Source: Neobacillus mesonae
GTDB lineage: Bacteria > Bacillota > Bacilli > Bacillales > Cytobacillaceae
Direction of reading: 5' to 3'
NCBI RefSeq assembly: GCF_023715155.1
Contig: NZ_JAMBNQ010000001.1
Span: 478,646-542,645 of the forward strand
DNA length: 64,000 bases
Each line of letters opens with the position of its first letter. Within the stretch, counting starts at the first letter, position 1. Below are positions 9,726 through 18,347 of this stretch, in pieces. The position numbers and the translations under genes are program-made. A model generated the notes under the pieces. The model searched no databases and was not told the DNA's origin. It saw nothing but the letters and a program-made list of their open reading frames with translations.

Positions 9726-10838
9726 ATGGAGACAGCAAAAATAAGCGGTAAACAATTATTTGTCTTAGTTGTTCTGTTTGAAATGGGCACTGCTCTGCTT
9801 GAAGGTTTTCCAGTACAGCTGAAACAAGATGCCTGGATTGCCATATTAGCGGGTATGGCGGGCGGGGTTCTGCTATTTCTTGTGTATTACCGCTTGTTTT
9901 TGTATTATCCAGATCTGCCTCTGACTGGTTATGTGGAAAAAATTATTGGCAAATGGCCCGGAAGAGTGATTGGTTTTATTTATATCATCTATTTTGCCTA
10001 TCTCGCTGCCAGAGGGCTGCGAGATTTTGGCGAGCTTTTAACGGCCACGATTTATACAAATACACCTATTTTTTTTCTGATGTCTATACTGATTCTGACG
10101 ATTACTTATGCCATTCAGAAGGGTTTTGAAGTTCTAGCCCGTGTAGGAGAGATTTTTTTTGCAGCTGTTTATATGATGGCGGTTATTGGATTTTTTCTGA
10201 TTATTTTTTCGGGTTTAATTCATTTAGAAAACTTAAAACCAGTATTGGAGAGCGGATGGAGACAGATCATGGAGGTTTCTATTAGGCAAACGATGCCTTT
10301 TCCGTTTGGTGAAATGATTCTTTTTACCATGATTCTGCCGCATTTAAATGACCAAAAGAAGGCAAAAATGATTTGTATATCGGGAATCGTATTGAGTGGC
10401 ATTAATATTACCATTGCTTGTATTATCAATATTGCCACTCTAGGTACTGATTTATTTCTTCGTTCTCAATATCCGCTGCTTTCAACTGTCAGCAAAATCC
10501 AGCTGTTTAATTTTATCGAGCGGCTGGATGTCTTATTCATGATTTATGTGATGGTAGCAGGCTTTATCAAAGTAGCGATATTCTATTACGCGGCCGTTGC
10601 AGGTACAACCGGACTATTTAAATTTAAGAATCATCGGCAGGTAACCTTTCCAATGGGAATCCTTATTCTAGTAACAGCCATGATGATTGCATCCAATTTT
10701 GCAGAACATATTAAAGAAGGACTTTACATTATTCCAGTCTACATGCATTGGCCCTTACAGATTTATTTTCCATGTCTCTTATTAGGGATTGCCATGATTC
10801 GAAATCGTAAAAAGCAAAAAAAAGCACCAGCTGCTTAA
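9726..10838 (+). CDS. spore germination receptor permease subunit B, copy 1 (GerB family)
   Basis: A 370-residue membrane protein of the APC-superfamily-like endospore germination permease group, with about ten hydrophobic segments. Family landmarks are KISGKQLFVLVVLFEMG at the start, GFPVQLKQDAWIAILAG and FNFIERLDVLFM in the second half. B subunits are thought to bind the germinant. The RBS GAGGGGTGAAGG precedes the ATG. A close paralogue follows, so the operon can build two receptor versions with the same A and C subunits. Confidence 0.93.
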   Translation: METAKISGKQLFVLVVLFEMGTALLEGFPVQLKQDAWIAILAGMAGGVLLFLVYYRLFLYYPDLPLTGYVEKIIGKWPGRVIGFIYIIYFAYLAARGLRDFGELLTATIYTNTPIFFLMSILILTITYAIQKGFEVLARVGEIFFAAVYMMAVIGFFLIIFSGLIHLENLKPVLESGWRQIMEVSIRQTMPFPFGEMILFTMILPHLNDQKKAKMICISGIVLSGINITIACIINIATLGTDLFLRSQYPLLSTVSKIQLFNFIERLDVLFMIYVMVAGFIKVAIFYYAAVAGTTGLFKFKNHRQVTFPMGILILVTAMMIASNFAEHIKEGLYIIPVYMHWPLQIYFPCLLLGIAMIRNRKKQKKAPAA

Positions 10839-10929
10839 CGGATGGTCCGCTAGTTTTAGTTAAATGCTAAAATCCTTGGTCAAGAGGACAATCAAGTCAG
10901 CTAGAAATAAAAAAGAAGGGGGAAGGTGA

Positions 10930-12036
10930 GTGGAAAAGGCTAAAATAACCCCGAAACAATTATTTGTCTTAGTTGTCCTATTTGAAATAGGTTCTGCCTT
11001 ACTTGTCGGTTTTCCAGTGGGACTGAAACAAGATGCTTGGATTGCCATATTATTTGGTATGGCAGGCGGTGTTTTGCTATTTCTTGTTTACTACCGCTTG
11101 TTTTTATATTATCCTGACCTTCCCTTGACAAGTTATGTAGAAAAAATTATTGGGAAATGGCCGGGGAGAGTGATCGGCTATTTCTATATTATTTATTTTA
11201 TTTATATTGCAGCAAGGGTATTAAGAGATTTCGGCGAACTTCTTACATCAACAATCTACAACCGTACACCAATTTTCCTTATTATGACGGTTTTGATTCT
11301 GACCATTTCCTATGCGATTCAAAAGGGCTTTGAAGTCATTGCCAGGGTAGGGGAGCTTTTTTTTGCCACGGTTTACTTAATGGCCATTGTCGGATTTTTT
11401 CTCATCATTTTTTCAGGCTTAATTCATTTGGAGCACTTGAAACCAGTATTAGAAATGGGATGGAAACCAATCATCAAGTCCAGCATTAAAGAGACCCTTC
11501 CATTTCCTTTTGGGGAGATGATTGTGTTTACAATGCTGCTTCCATATTTAAATCAAGCCAAAAAGGCAAAAATAGTTTGTATTTCGGGAATGATCCTAAG
11601 TGGAATTAATTTTATCCTTGCCACGATTATCAATATTGCTACATTAGGGGTTGATAGTTTTCAACGCTCACCATACCCATTGCTTTCAACCGTCAGTAAA
11701 ATTCAGCTGTTTAATTTTATCGAACGGCTGGATGTTTTATTTATGATTTATGTTATGATTTCCGGTTTTATTAAAGTGGCTGTGTTTTATTATGCCGCCG
11801 TTATCGGAACAACGGATGTATTTAAATTTAAAGATTGCAAACAGGTAAGTTTTCCAATGGGAATTCTTATTCTGATAACAGCTATGATGATAGCAGCCAA
11901 CTATTCAGAACATATTAAAGAAGGACTCGTGACCTCAGCAGTTTATTTACATTTACCGTTTCAACTCATTATTCCTCTTGTTCTTCTAGGGACTGCATTT
12001 ATACGAAGTCGTATAAAAAAAGCTTCTGAGGCATAA
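10930..12036 (+). CDS. spore germination receptor permease subunit B, copy 2 (GerB family)
   Basis: A 368-residue paralogue of the gene just upstream, collinear over its whole length and near-identical in several membrane segments (for example LKQDAWIAILFGMAGGVLL and STVSKIQLFNFIERLDVLFM). The main differences are in the 225-270 loop and the last 40 residues. It starts with GTG behind GGGGGAAGG. The 90-bp gap from copy 1 has no evident terminator. A tandem duplication with divergence in the putative ligand-binding regions fits a second germinant specificity, as known for operons with several B genes. Confidence 0.92.
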   Translation: MEKAKITPKQLFVLVVLFEIGSALLVGFPVGLKQDAWIAILFGMAGGVLLFLVYYRLFLYYPDLPLTSYVEKIIGKWPGRVIGYFYIIYFIYIAARVLRDFGELLTSTIYNRTPIFLIMTVLILTISYAIQKGFEVIARVGELFFATVYLMAIVGFFLIIFSGLIHLEHLKPVLEMGWKPIIKSSIKETLPFPFGEMIVFTMLLPYLNQAKKAKIVCISGMILSGINFILATIINIATLGVDSFQRSPYPLLSTVSKIQLFNFIERLDVLFMIYVMISGFIKVAVFYYAAVIGTTDVFKFKDCKQVSFPMGILILITAMMIAANYSEHIKEGLVTSAVYLHLPFQLIIPLVLLGTAFIRSRIKKASEA

Positions 12037-12074
12037 AAAAACTGCCAAACTTTAAAGTCTATTGGCAGTTTTTT
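12036..12074. terminator. bidirectional terminator between ger operon and kinase
   Basis: AAAAAACTGCCAA pairs with TTGGCAGTTTTTT, giving T runs on both strands. It serves the convergent ger operon and histidine kinase gene. Confidence 0.92.
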
Positions 12075-12075
12075 A

Positions 12076-13371
12076 TCATTTAGCCGTTTTAAGATTTTTC
12101 TGCAGCATTGGGAGCTTGATATACACCGTTGTTCCTTTGTTTTTTTGGCTTTCAAAAGTAATAGTGCCTTGATGGGATTCTACAATTTTAAAGCTGACAG
12201 TAAGTCCCAGCCCGGTTCCTTTTTCTTTGGATGAATAGAAGGGTTCACCAATTTTCTGCAGCCTTTCCTTTGAAATCCCGCAGCCATTGTCTTGAATAAT
12301 GATTAAAATCTGATCATCATCCGTCTTTTTCATGGAAATGGAAACCTTGCCTCCATTTGTAGAGGCTTCAATGGCATTTTTAATGATATTGATGAATAAT
12401 TGTTTCAGCTCATTTGGCTCACATTCAATAAATAGGTTTTCTTCAGGCAGAACAGATTCAATTTGTACATTATATAAACTTGCTTCAGTTCTTAATAAGG
12501 AAATCACATCATGTAAAAGTTTTTGAATCCAAGTCTTCGAAAACTTCACATGCTGGGGCTTGGCCAACAATAATAGTTCGCCGACGATATGATTGATGCG
12601 GTCTAATTCATCCAGCATGATTTGATAATAATATTGATGTTTTTGATCTTCTACTTTTAGAATCTGAACAAAACCTTTTAAGGAAGTAAGCGGGTTTCGG
12701 ATTTCATGAGCTACACTGGCAGATAACTCGCCAACCACAGAAAGTTTTTCAGTTCTTCTTAGACGTTCTTCTCTTTCCTTCAGTTCTTTGATCATTGCCT
12801 TTCTTTCCGTAATATCACGGCCAATGATGACAAGTCCTTTTCTTGAACCATCTGCGTGAAAAAGTGGGACTTTGATGGTATCAAATATTTTTGTTATTCC
12901 TTCTGGAGTAACAATTTGCTCTTCGACACGGGTAATTTCTCTGTTCTCCCATGTCGTTTCATCAGAAGTTTCACAGTATCTTAACGCATCAGCATAATTT
13001 TGAGAATACTCGGCAAGCTCAGAGTCCGTTTTCCCACGGTAATCCACATTCTCTAATTGAAATAACTGCAGTCCAAAATTATTGGCTTCAATCCATCTGC
13101 CTTCTCCATCTTTAAAATTTACAAAGTCCACCATTGAATTAATAAGAGTAGAAAGCCGCTGCTGATCTTCTTTGGAAGCATTTAATTCCTTCGATTTCGA
13201 TATGAGAAAATAAAAGAAACCACCAGTGATTATGACGTAAATCGCTTCTTTTATTCTTGCTGCAGCTTCGCTATAAGAATCCGGCAGATAATGATAAATT
13301 AAAAAATTTGAACCAAATATCCAAATAAAACTAGTGATAATAAAAAGGAGGATAAGCTTTTTTTTCTGCAT
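12076..13371 (-). CDS. PAS-domain sensor histidine kinase, KinA/KinE-like
   Basis: A 431-residue membrane kinase. Two hydrophobic segments (about 5-25 and 44-60) have almost no external loop. They are followed by a PAS domain (about 70-190, ending in the PAC signature VIIGRDITERK). The dimerisation/phosphoacceptor helix has SVAHEIRNPLTSLKG with the reactive His at about 228, and the ATPase domain has N, G1 (DNGCGIS) and G2 (GTGLGL) boxes. This is the architecture of Bacillus orphan kinases that feed the Spo0F phosphorelay. No response regulator is next to it, which supports an orphan role; which kinase it matches is not clear. Confidence 0.88.
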   Translation of the reverse strand: MQKKKLILLFIITSFIWIFGSNFLIYHYLPDSYSEAAARIKEAIYVIITGGFFYFLISKSKELNASKEDQQRLSTLINSMVDFVNFKDGEGRWIEANNFGLQLFQLENVDYRGKTDSELAEYSQNYADALRYCETSDETTWENREITRVEEQIVTPEGITKIFDTIKVPLFHADGSRKGLVIIGRDITERKAMIKELKEREERLRRTEKLSVVGELSASVAHEIRNPLTSLKGFVQILKVEDQKHQYYYQIMLDELDRINHIVGELLLLAKPQHVKFSKTWIQKLLHDVISLLRTEASLYNVQIESVLPEENLFIECEPNELKQLFINIIKNAIEASTNGGKVSISMKKTDDDQILIIIQDNGCGISKERLQKIGEPFYSSKEKGTGLGLTVSFKIVESHQGTITFESQKNKGTTVYIKLPMLQKNLKTAK

Positions 13372-13455
13372 AAACTTCTCCTAAGTAAAGTAATAAAAAC
13401 AGCAACCTTTTCTATATTACTAAAAAAAGTATTTTATGGGAATGTTTTTTTCTAA

Positions 13456-13950
13456 TCACAAGACTCTTTTTCCTAAAATGACTAGGTCGCGTTCAATACC
13501 ATCTAATTCTGCTATTTTGGGAAGATGAGCCCATTTTTCAAAGCCAAAACGGGTAAAGAGTTTAATACTTGGTTCATTATGAGCAAAGATAAAACCAAGC
13601 AGCGTTTTAATTTTTAAATCAGGACATGCCTCAATGGCTTTTTCCAATAAGTATTTGCCGAGCTTTTTCCCGCGAAAATCTGGATGAAGGTAGATGCTGA
13701 CTTCTGCAGTTCCATTATAGGCGGGACGGCCATAAAAGGATTGAAAACTAATCCAGCCGCAAATGGTTCCATCATCTTCCACAACCCATAACGGCCTAAA
13801 AGAAGGGGAGTGTTCGTTAAACCAAGGGATTCTGCTTTCCACACTGACTGGTTCCAAATCAGCCGTTACCATTCTTCCGGAGATGGTTGAATTATAAATG
13901 TCTATAATGACCGGTAAATCAATTAATTCCGCGTCTCTTATCGTTATCAT
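13456..13950 (-). CDS. GNAT N-acetyltransferase (phosphinothricin acetyltransferase-like)
   Basis: A 164-residue acetyltransferase. The start MITIRDAELIDLPVIIDIYN is typical of the PAT/YwnH group, and the acetyl-CoA loop is visible as HPDFRGKKLGKYLLEKAI (about 88-105). The C-terminal motif FGFEKWAHLPKIAELDGIERDLVILGK closes the fold. Members acetylate small amines or amino-acid analogues such as phosphinothricin or methionine sulfoximine; the substrate here is not predictable. It stands alone with an AAGGA-type RBS. Confidence 0.85.
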   Translation of the reverse strand: MITIRDAELIDLPVIIDIYNSTISGRMVTADLEPVSVESRIPWFNEHSPSFRPLWVVEDDGTICGWISFQSFYGRPAYNGTAEVSIYLHPDFRGKKLGKYLLEKAIEACPDLKIKTLLGFIFAHNEPSIKLFTRFGFEKWAHLPKIAELDGIERDLVILGKRVL

Positions 13951-14031
13951 ATAAAATCATTCCTTATAGATGTCTAATTTTCACTAGATTTAATCGTATC
14001 CTGACAGGAGTTGAAAATCAATATGAAATAT

Positions 14032-14074
14032 GAAGAAAAACCTTCTCCCAAGTCTGTGGGAAAAGGTTTTCTTC
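14032..14074 (-). terminator. strong hairpin terminator
   Basis: A nearly perfect stem (14032-14050 with 14057-14074) has A-rich and T-rich ends, so it could act on either strand. On the minus strand it follows the YpzG-like gene. Confidence 0.8.
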
Positions 14075-14116
14075 GTGTGGAAGCAGGCTTCCGTTTTTCG
14101 TTTCACGGCCAAACCC

Positions 14117-14269
14117 TTACCAGCGGTGGGCTTTGGCATTACTCCTTAAGATGATGTTGTTTTGAGACCTTTGCGTTTGGCCATTTACCTGGGACTTTTG
14201 ATGTTTGGGTCTTGTCCAAGTGTGGTGAAATAGCTCTGAATGATCATCTAAACGCTCTCTGTAGCTCAT
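14117..14269 (-). CDS. YpzG-like small protein
   Basis: A 50-residue hydrophilic protein, MSYRERLDDHSELFHHTW then KSQVNGQTQRSQNNIILRSN. The NGQTQxSQxxIIL core matches the YpzG family of short Bacillus proteins, which I recall as spore-associated. An in-frame ATG lies 19 codons upstream, but GAGGTGATTTG directly precedes the ATG at 14269, which decides the start. Its biochemical function is unknown. Confidence 0.75.
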   Translation of the reverse strand: MSYRERLDDHSELFHHTWTRPKHQKSQVNGQTQRSQNNIILRSNAKAHRW

Positions 14270-14387
14270 CAAATCACCTCGTGTAAGGATTTTTGAAACG
14301 ATGATATTCATTTGAATATCATACATAGCATTTGTTATTTGACCAAAATTTACTCATAAAAGAAAATTGTTCAATACCACAAAAAAC

Positions 14388-15155
14388 TTATTGTGCATTT
14401 CTTAAAATAACGATGTTTACCCTGCGGTTGGCTTGTTTATGCTGCGGGGTATCGTTTGGAAAAATCGGTTTATATTCTCCGTAGCCGACAAACTGCAGGC
14501 GCTTTTTGGCAATCTGTTTTGATTCAAAATAATGAAGAACGCTTACGGCTCTCGCAGAAGAAAGTTCCCAGTTAGATGGATACCTTGGGTTTTTAATTGG
14601 CACATTATCTGTATGTCCTTCAATACTGATTGGATTAGACAATGTTTTAATTAAACCAGATATCGAATCCAGTGTTTTGAATGAACTCTCTTTTAAATTT
14701 GCCTTGCCAGGATCAAATAGAATGACTTCTTTAAAGGTAATCTCGACCCCGCGTTTCGTATCTTGAATTGTAACATCGGCCTGGAGATGGTTAGCATTAA
14801 TATAATTTTGCAGCTGGTTCTTTAATTTGATTAATTCGGCATCATCTTGTCCTGGTCCAGGGGCAGGGGTAGTGCCTTGTGCTGGTTTTTCTTTCGGACC
14901 CTCTTGCTTTGGTATTCTCTGATTTGGAATTTGTACCGATAATCCTGCATTATCAGTCTCAATTTTTGTCCCTGTTAATTCAGACTTAAACGATTCCATG
15001 ATCGATTTAAACTTTTGATTATCAATGGAGCTGGAAGCAAATAAGACGATAAATAATGCAAGCAATAATGTAAGGATATCAGCATAGGGAAGGAGCCAGG
15101 ATTCATTCATATGTTCTTCAGGTTCTTCATCAAATTTTCTACGCCGACTGCTCAT
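14388..15155 (-). CDS. motB: flagellar stator protein MotB
   Basis: A 255-residue stator protein. A single membrane segment near residues 20-42 contains PYADILTLLLALFIVLFA, in which the Asp is the ion-binding residue of MotB. A Pro/Gln-rich linker (about 80-105) leads to the OmpA-like peptidoglycan-binding domain with GHTDNVPI and NWELSSARAVSVLHYF. Together with MotA it forms the ion channel that drives rotation. The residue pattern is closer to the proton-type MotB than I can prove. It is translated from an RBS inside the 3' end of motA, with a 17-bp overlap. Confidence 0.95.
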   Translation of the reverse strand: MSSRRRKFDEEPEEHMNESWLLPYADILTLLLALFIVLFASSSIDNQKFKSIMESFKSELTGTKIETDNAGLSVQIPNQRIPKQEGPKEKPAQGTTPAPGPGQDDAELIKLKNQLQNYINANHLQADVTIQDTKRGVEITFKEVILFDPGKANLKESSFKTLDSISGLIKTLSNPISIEGHTDNVPIKNPRYPSNWELSSARAVSVLHYFESKQIAKKRLQFVGYGEYKPIFPNDTPQHKQANRRVNIVILRNAQ

Positions 15156-15936
15156 AACTTTTATCCTCTGCTGCTTTATCTAACTTGCCACGTTCTTTAG
15201 GAGAAAGGTATACATTTAATTTTTTTTCAATCGCACCTGGTGAAAGACCTTGCGAGATAGCCAATACTCCTTCAATCATTAACAGCTTTACTTCTTGTTC
15301 TTGTTTCGAAATTCGCTTTAATTTATTTGCAATTGGATTCCAAAGAACATAACCAGAGAAAATCCCCAGCAATGTAGCAATGAATGCGGCTGAAATGGAG
15401 TGACCTAATTTCTCGACATTATTTAAATTTCCAAGTGATGCAACGAGTCCTATGACTGCACCAAGTACACCCAGCGAAGGAGCGTAAGTGCCTGCCTGTG
15501 TAAAAATCAGTGCACCGGTTTTATGCCGTTTATCTATCGCAGCAACTTCATCCATTAATACTTCTTCGATGAATTCATAATCATATCCATCAATAATAAG
15601 TTCATATCCCTTTTTTAAAAAGGGATCCTTTACCGAAGCAGCCATTTCTTCTAAGGCAAGAATTCCTTCCCTTTTTGCAATTCCAGCTGATTTTACAAAA
15701 GAAGCAATTAACTCAGTTTTTGATAGCTGTTTTGGTTCAAAAAAAGCTATCTTAAGTAAAATTGGAAACTTTTTGATTTCATTAAATGGGAATGCAATCA
15801 TAATCGCTGCTGCAGTACCGCCCAAAATAACTAAGTATGCAGCTGGGTTCACCAATGCTGAAAGGGAGGCTCCTTTTAAAATCATTCCAAAACCAATCGC
15901 TAGTAATGCTAATATAATACCTAAAATACTAGACAT
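15139..15936 (-). CDS. motA: flagellar stator protein MotA
   Basis: A 265-residue, four-segment membrane protein. N-terminal segments are IILALLAIGFGMILKG and AAYLVILGGTAAAIMIAFP. The cytoplasmic loop of about 100 residues holds charged residues that contact FliG. The pore helices include APSLGVLGAVIGLV, with the conserved Pro. The frame opens seven codons earlier, but GAGGGAGAGG fits the ATG at 15936. The motA-motB pair is transcribed away from the chemotaxis genes, as a two-gene unit. Confidence 0.95.
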   Translation of the reverse strand: MSSILGIILALLAIGFGMILKGASLSALVNPAAYLVILGGTAAAIMIAFPFNEIKKFPILLKIAFFEPKQLSKTELIASFVKSAGIAKREGILALEEMAASVKDPFLKKGYELIIDGYDYEFIEEVLMDEVAAIDKRHKTGALIFTQAGTYAPSLGVLGAVIGLVASLGNLNNVEKLGHSISAAFIATLLGIFSGYVLWNPIANKLKRISKQEQEVKLLMIEGVLAISQGLSPGAIEKKLNVYLSPKERGKLDKAAEDKSYEQSA

Positions 15937-16070
15937 GTTCCTCTCCCTCAATATCAAATGTTATATTGTCATTGTACGTCAAAATGGCAGGGTTCGACAA
16001 TAAACATTTTGTTCCATGCTTATTTTTTTTGATAATTTTTTACAAAGTATAAAAATATTTTACATTATCA

Positions 16071-16098
16071 TGTAAACCTATTGATGATAAAGTATAAT
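16071..16098 (+). promoter_or_regulatory. possible SigA promoter before cheR
   Basis: TATAAT at 16093-16098 lies 16 bp after a weak -35 (TGTAAA). It is the only obvious -10 box in the 280-bp gap between divergent motA and cheR. Confidence 0.35.
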
Positions 16099-16215
16099 AG
16101 ATGATGGAATTTATTATTTAAAAGTTTTAGCATCAAAAAATATCAAAAAGTAGTAGGATTTTCAATTATATTAATTTGGAAGGTTACGAGCTGAAGGGAT
16201 GCTTATGGTGATAAT

Positions 16216-17055
16216 ATGCAAGATTATGGATTAGAGCATTTAAGTCAAATGATATATAACTATTGCGGCCTGCATTACAAGGATCGATTAACTTCACTAA
16301 AAGAAAAGATTTCAAAAAGGCTTCTGGAATTGGGTCTTACTAGTGAAGGATATTGCATGTACATACAGACAACACCAATGGAGTGGGAAGTTCTCGTTGA
16401 ATTATTAACGATAAACGAAACCTATTTTTATCGGGAGGAAAATCAATTAAATGAGTGCTGTCATACAATCCTTCCATTGTTAAAAACGAAAATTAGAAAT
16501 CGTCCGCTTAGAATTTGGAGTGCAGCCTGCTCTACCGGAGAAGAACCATATACACTGGCTATGCTGATACAAGAAACAGGTAAATTTCTACCCGGAACGG
16601 TTGAAATTGTTGGAACGGATATTAATCAAAAAGTCATTCGAAAAGCGGAAAAAGGCTGGTATCATCAAAGTTCATTTGCCTTCCGCAGAATTCCGGATCA
16701 TCTTTTAAATAAATATTTTACTATCGAAAATGGGGGCTATCAAATAAAGCCGTCTATTCAAAGAATGGTTCGTTTTCAACATTTGAATTTACTGAATGAA
16801 AATAAATGTGCCCAAATTGGAGAAGTAGATGTCATCTTCTGCCGAAATGTTTTAATCTATTTTGACCAAAAAACGATCAAACGGGTAATTCAAAATCTGC
16901 ATCGAAGTTTAGCGCCGGGAGGCTATTTGTTTCTTGGTCATGCTGAATCCATTACAGACATGGATTTAGGGTTTCAAAAGGTAGATGCAGCCAAGACTTT
17001 TTATTATCGAAAGGAAACAGAACAGAATGAAACAGTATCACATATTGGTGGTTGA
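16216..17055 (+). CDS. cheR: chemotaxis protein methyltransferase CheR
   Basis: A 279-residue methyltransferase that transfers methyl groups from S-adenosylmethionine to glutamates on chemoreceptors. The N-terminal helical domain (1-70) includes TINETYFYREENQ, and the catalytic domain holds RIWSAACSTGEEPYTLAM (SAM-binding). FCRNVLIYFDQKT and GGYLFLGHAESI follow near residues 210-245. Length is normal for the family. The RBS is poor (GGTGAT). The end overlaps cheB by 29 bases, so the adaptation enzymes are made together. Confidence 0.96.
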   Translation: MQDYGLEHLSQMIYNYCGLHYKDRLTSLKEKISKRLLELGLTSEGYCMYIQTTPMEWEVLVELLTINETYFYREENQLNECCHTILPLLKTKIRNRPLRIWSAACSTGEEPYTLAMLIQETGKFLPGTVEIVGTDINQKVIRKAEKGWYHQSSFAFRRIPDHLLNKYFTIENGGYQIKPSIQRMVRFQHLNLLNENKCAQIGEVDVIFCRNVLIYFDQKTIKRVIQNLHRSLAPGGYLFLGHAESITDMDLGFQKVDAAKTFYYRKETEQNETVSHIGG

Positions 17056-18064
17056 TGACTCAGCTTTTATGAGAAGAGGAATCAGTCAATTACTTGAGAA
17101 GGACCCCTCCTTCCATGTGGTTGGGATTGCCAGAAATGGATCTGAAGCTATTGAAAAAGTGGAAAGGTTGAAACCGGATCTTGTCACAATGGATGTTGAA
17201 ATGCCGGAAATGAACGGGTTAGAGGCATTAAAGCAAATTATGAGGCTTTGCCCTGTTCCTATTGTCATGTTAAGCTCCCATACCGGAGACGGGGCAAAGG
17301 AAACAATACAGGCGCTGGAACATGGGGCTGTTGATTTCTTTTTAAAGGAAAAGCTGCTAAAAAATCCGGCAGATGAGAAATTGGTTCATGAATTCCAACA
17401 GCGGCTAAAGGGGATTTTAAGGGAAAAGCCCCCAAAAGCTGCACCAAAAAGGCAAATAAAGGTCGAAAAGAAAGTGCAAAGGAAACAACACCCTATCGAG
17501 CTGATTTTTATTGGGAGCTCCACGGGAGGTCCTTCTGCACTGCAGACAATATTGCCATGCTTTCCAACGGATTTTCCCATTCCGATTGTAGTGGCTCAGC
17601 ATATGCCTCCTGGATTTACCAAACCATTGGCTGAACGATTTGATACTTTGTGTCAGTTAACCGTAAGAGAAGCGCAAAATGGGCAGGAATTAACGGCGGG
17701 AAACATTTATATTTTCCCTTCAGGCTATCAAACCCGGTTTAAGAAAACGGAGGATGGCTCCAACGTTTTTATTGTGGATGATTATTTAAATGAACAAGCC
17801 TTATATAAGCCCTCGATTGACATTTCACTTACTTCTGCTGCTCCTATTTATTCCAATCGATTATTATCCATTATTTTAACTGGTATGGGAAACGATGGAA
17901 CAAGAGGCTGCGGATTGGTGAAAAAACATCATGGGACCGTTTTAGTTGAGGGAGAGAAATCTTGTATTGTATATGGAATGCCGAAAGCAGTAGTAGAAGC
18001 TGGATATGCAGATGGACAATATGAACTTGATGAAATTTTTCCACAAATCATGTCTTTTGTTTGA
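17027..18064 (+). CDS. cheB: chemotaxis response regulator methylesterase CheB
   Basis: A 345-residue protein with a receiver domain (VVDDSAFMRR, phospho-Asp in VTMDVEMPEMNG, Lys in the loop) followed by a linker rich in Lys. The methylesterase domain has the catalytic Ser in GSSTGGPSAL, His in AQHMPPGFTKPLAERFD and Asp in MGNDGTRG. It removes methyl groups added by CheR. The frame is open from 16985, but MKQYHILVVDDS at 17027 is the proper start. A 280-bp region carrying a dispersed repeat follows before fliK. Confidence 0.95.
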   Translation: MKQYHILVVDDSAFMRRGISQLLEKDPSFHVVGIARNGSEAIEKVERLKPDLVTMDVEMPEMNGLEALKQIMRLCPVPIVMLSSHTGDGAKETIQALEHGAVDFFLKEKLLKNPADEKLVHEFQQRLKGILREKPPKAAPKRQIKVEKKVQRKQHPIELIFIGSSTGGPSALQTILPCFPTDFPIPIVVAQHMPPGFTKPLAERFDTLCQLTVREAQNGQELTAGNIYIFPSGYQTRFKKTEDGSNVFIVDDYLNEQALYKPSIDISLTSAAPIYSNRLLSIILTGMGNDGTRGCGLVKKHHGTVLVEGEKSCIVYGMPKAVVEAGYADGQYELDEIFPQIMSFV

Positions 18065-18199
18065 AAAATTTTTATAAAAATCGCCGCAGAATTTTGTCGA
18101 TATTTGAAAAAGTTCATGACGAAAAATGGCCTATCGTTTATAATATGAGTAATTACATTCGTTTTTTTATCATATCAGAATTTTTGTTTTCGAATTTGA

Positions 18200-18330
18200 A
18201 AATTGTCCAGCACAAGCAGCCACGCCCCTCGAGGTCACAAGCCAATACGTCAAGAAGGTTAAAAAGAAGCCTTCTCGCCGGCTCGTCTTGTACTTATCAG
18301 GGCTGACCAAGGTGCTTGCGCTTTTCTTAT
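18200..18330. repeat. dispersed Bacillus intergenic repeat, copy 1
   Basis: The segment runs from AATTGTCCAGC through CCCCTCGAGGTC to GGGCTGACC and GCTTGCGCTTTTCTTAT. Its two ends can pair as a long hairpin (CACGCCCCTCGA with the later CGGGGC-like part, degenerate here). A second copy lies at 54184-54312. In both cases the repeat ends about 15 bp before the RBS of a motility gene. Confidence 0.85.
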
Positions 18331-18347
18331 CAAAAGGGGGGAATTGT

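Noticed and set aside
18061..18306. 81-codon ORF between cheB and fliK
   Set aside because: It crosses the dispersed repeat and has repeat-derived composition; no RBS.
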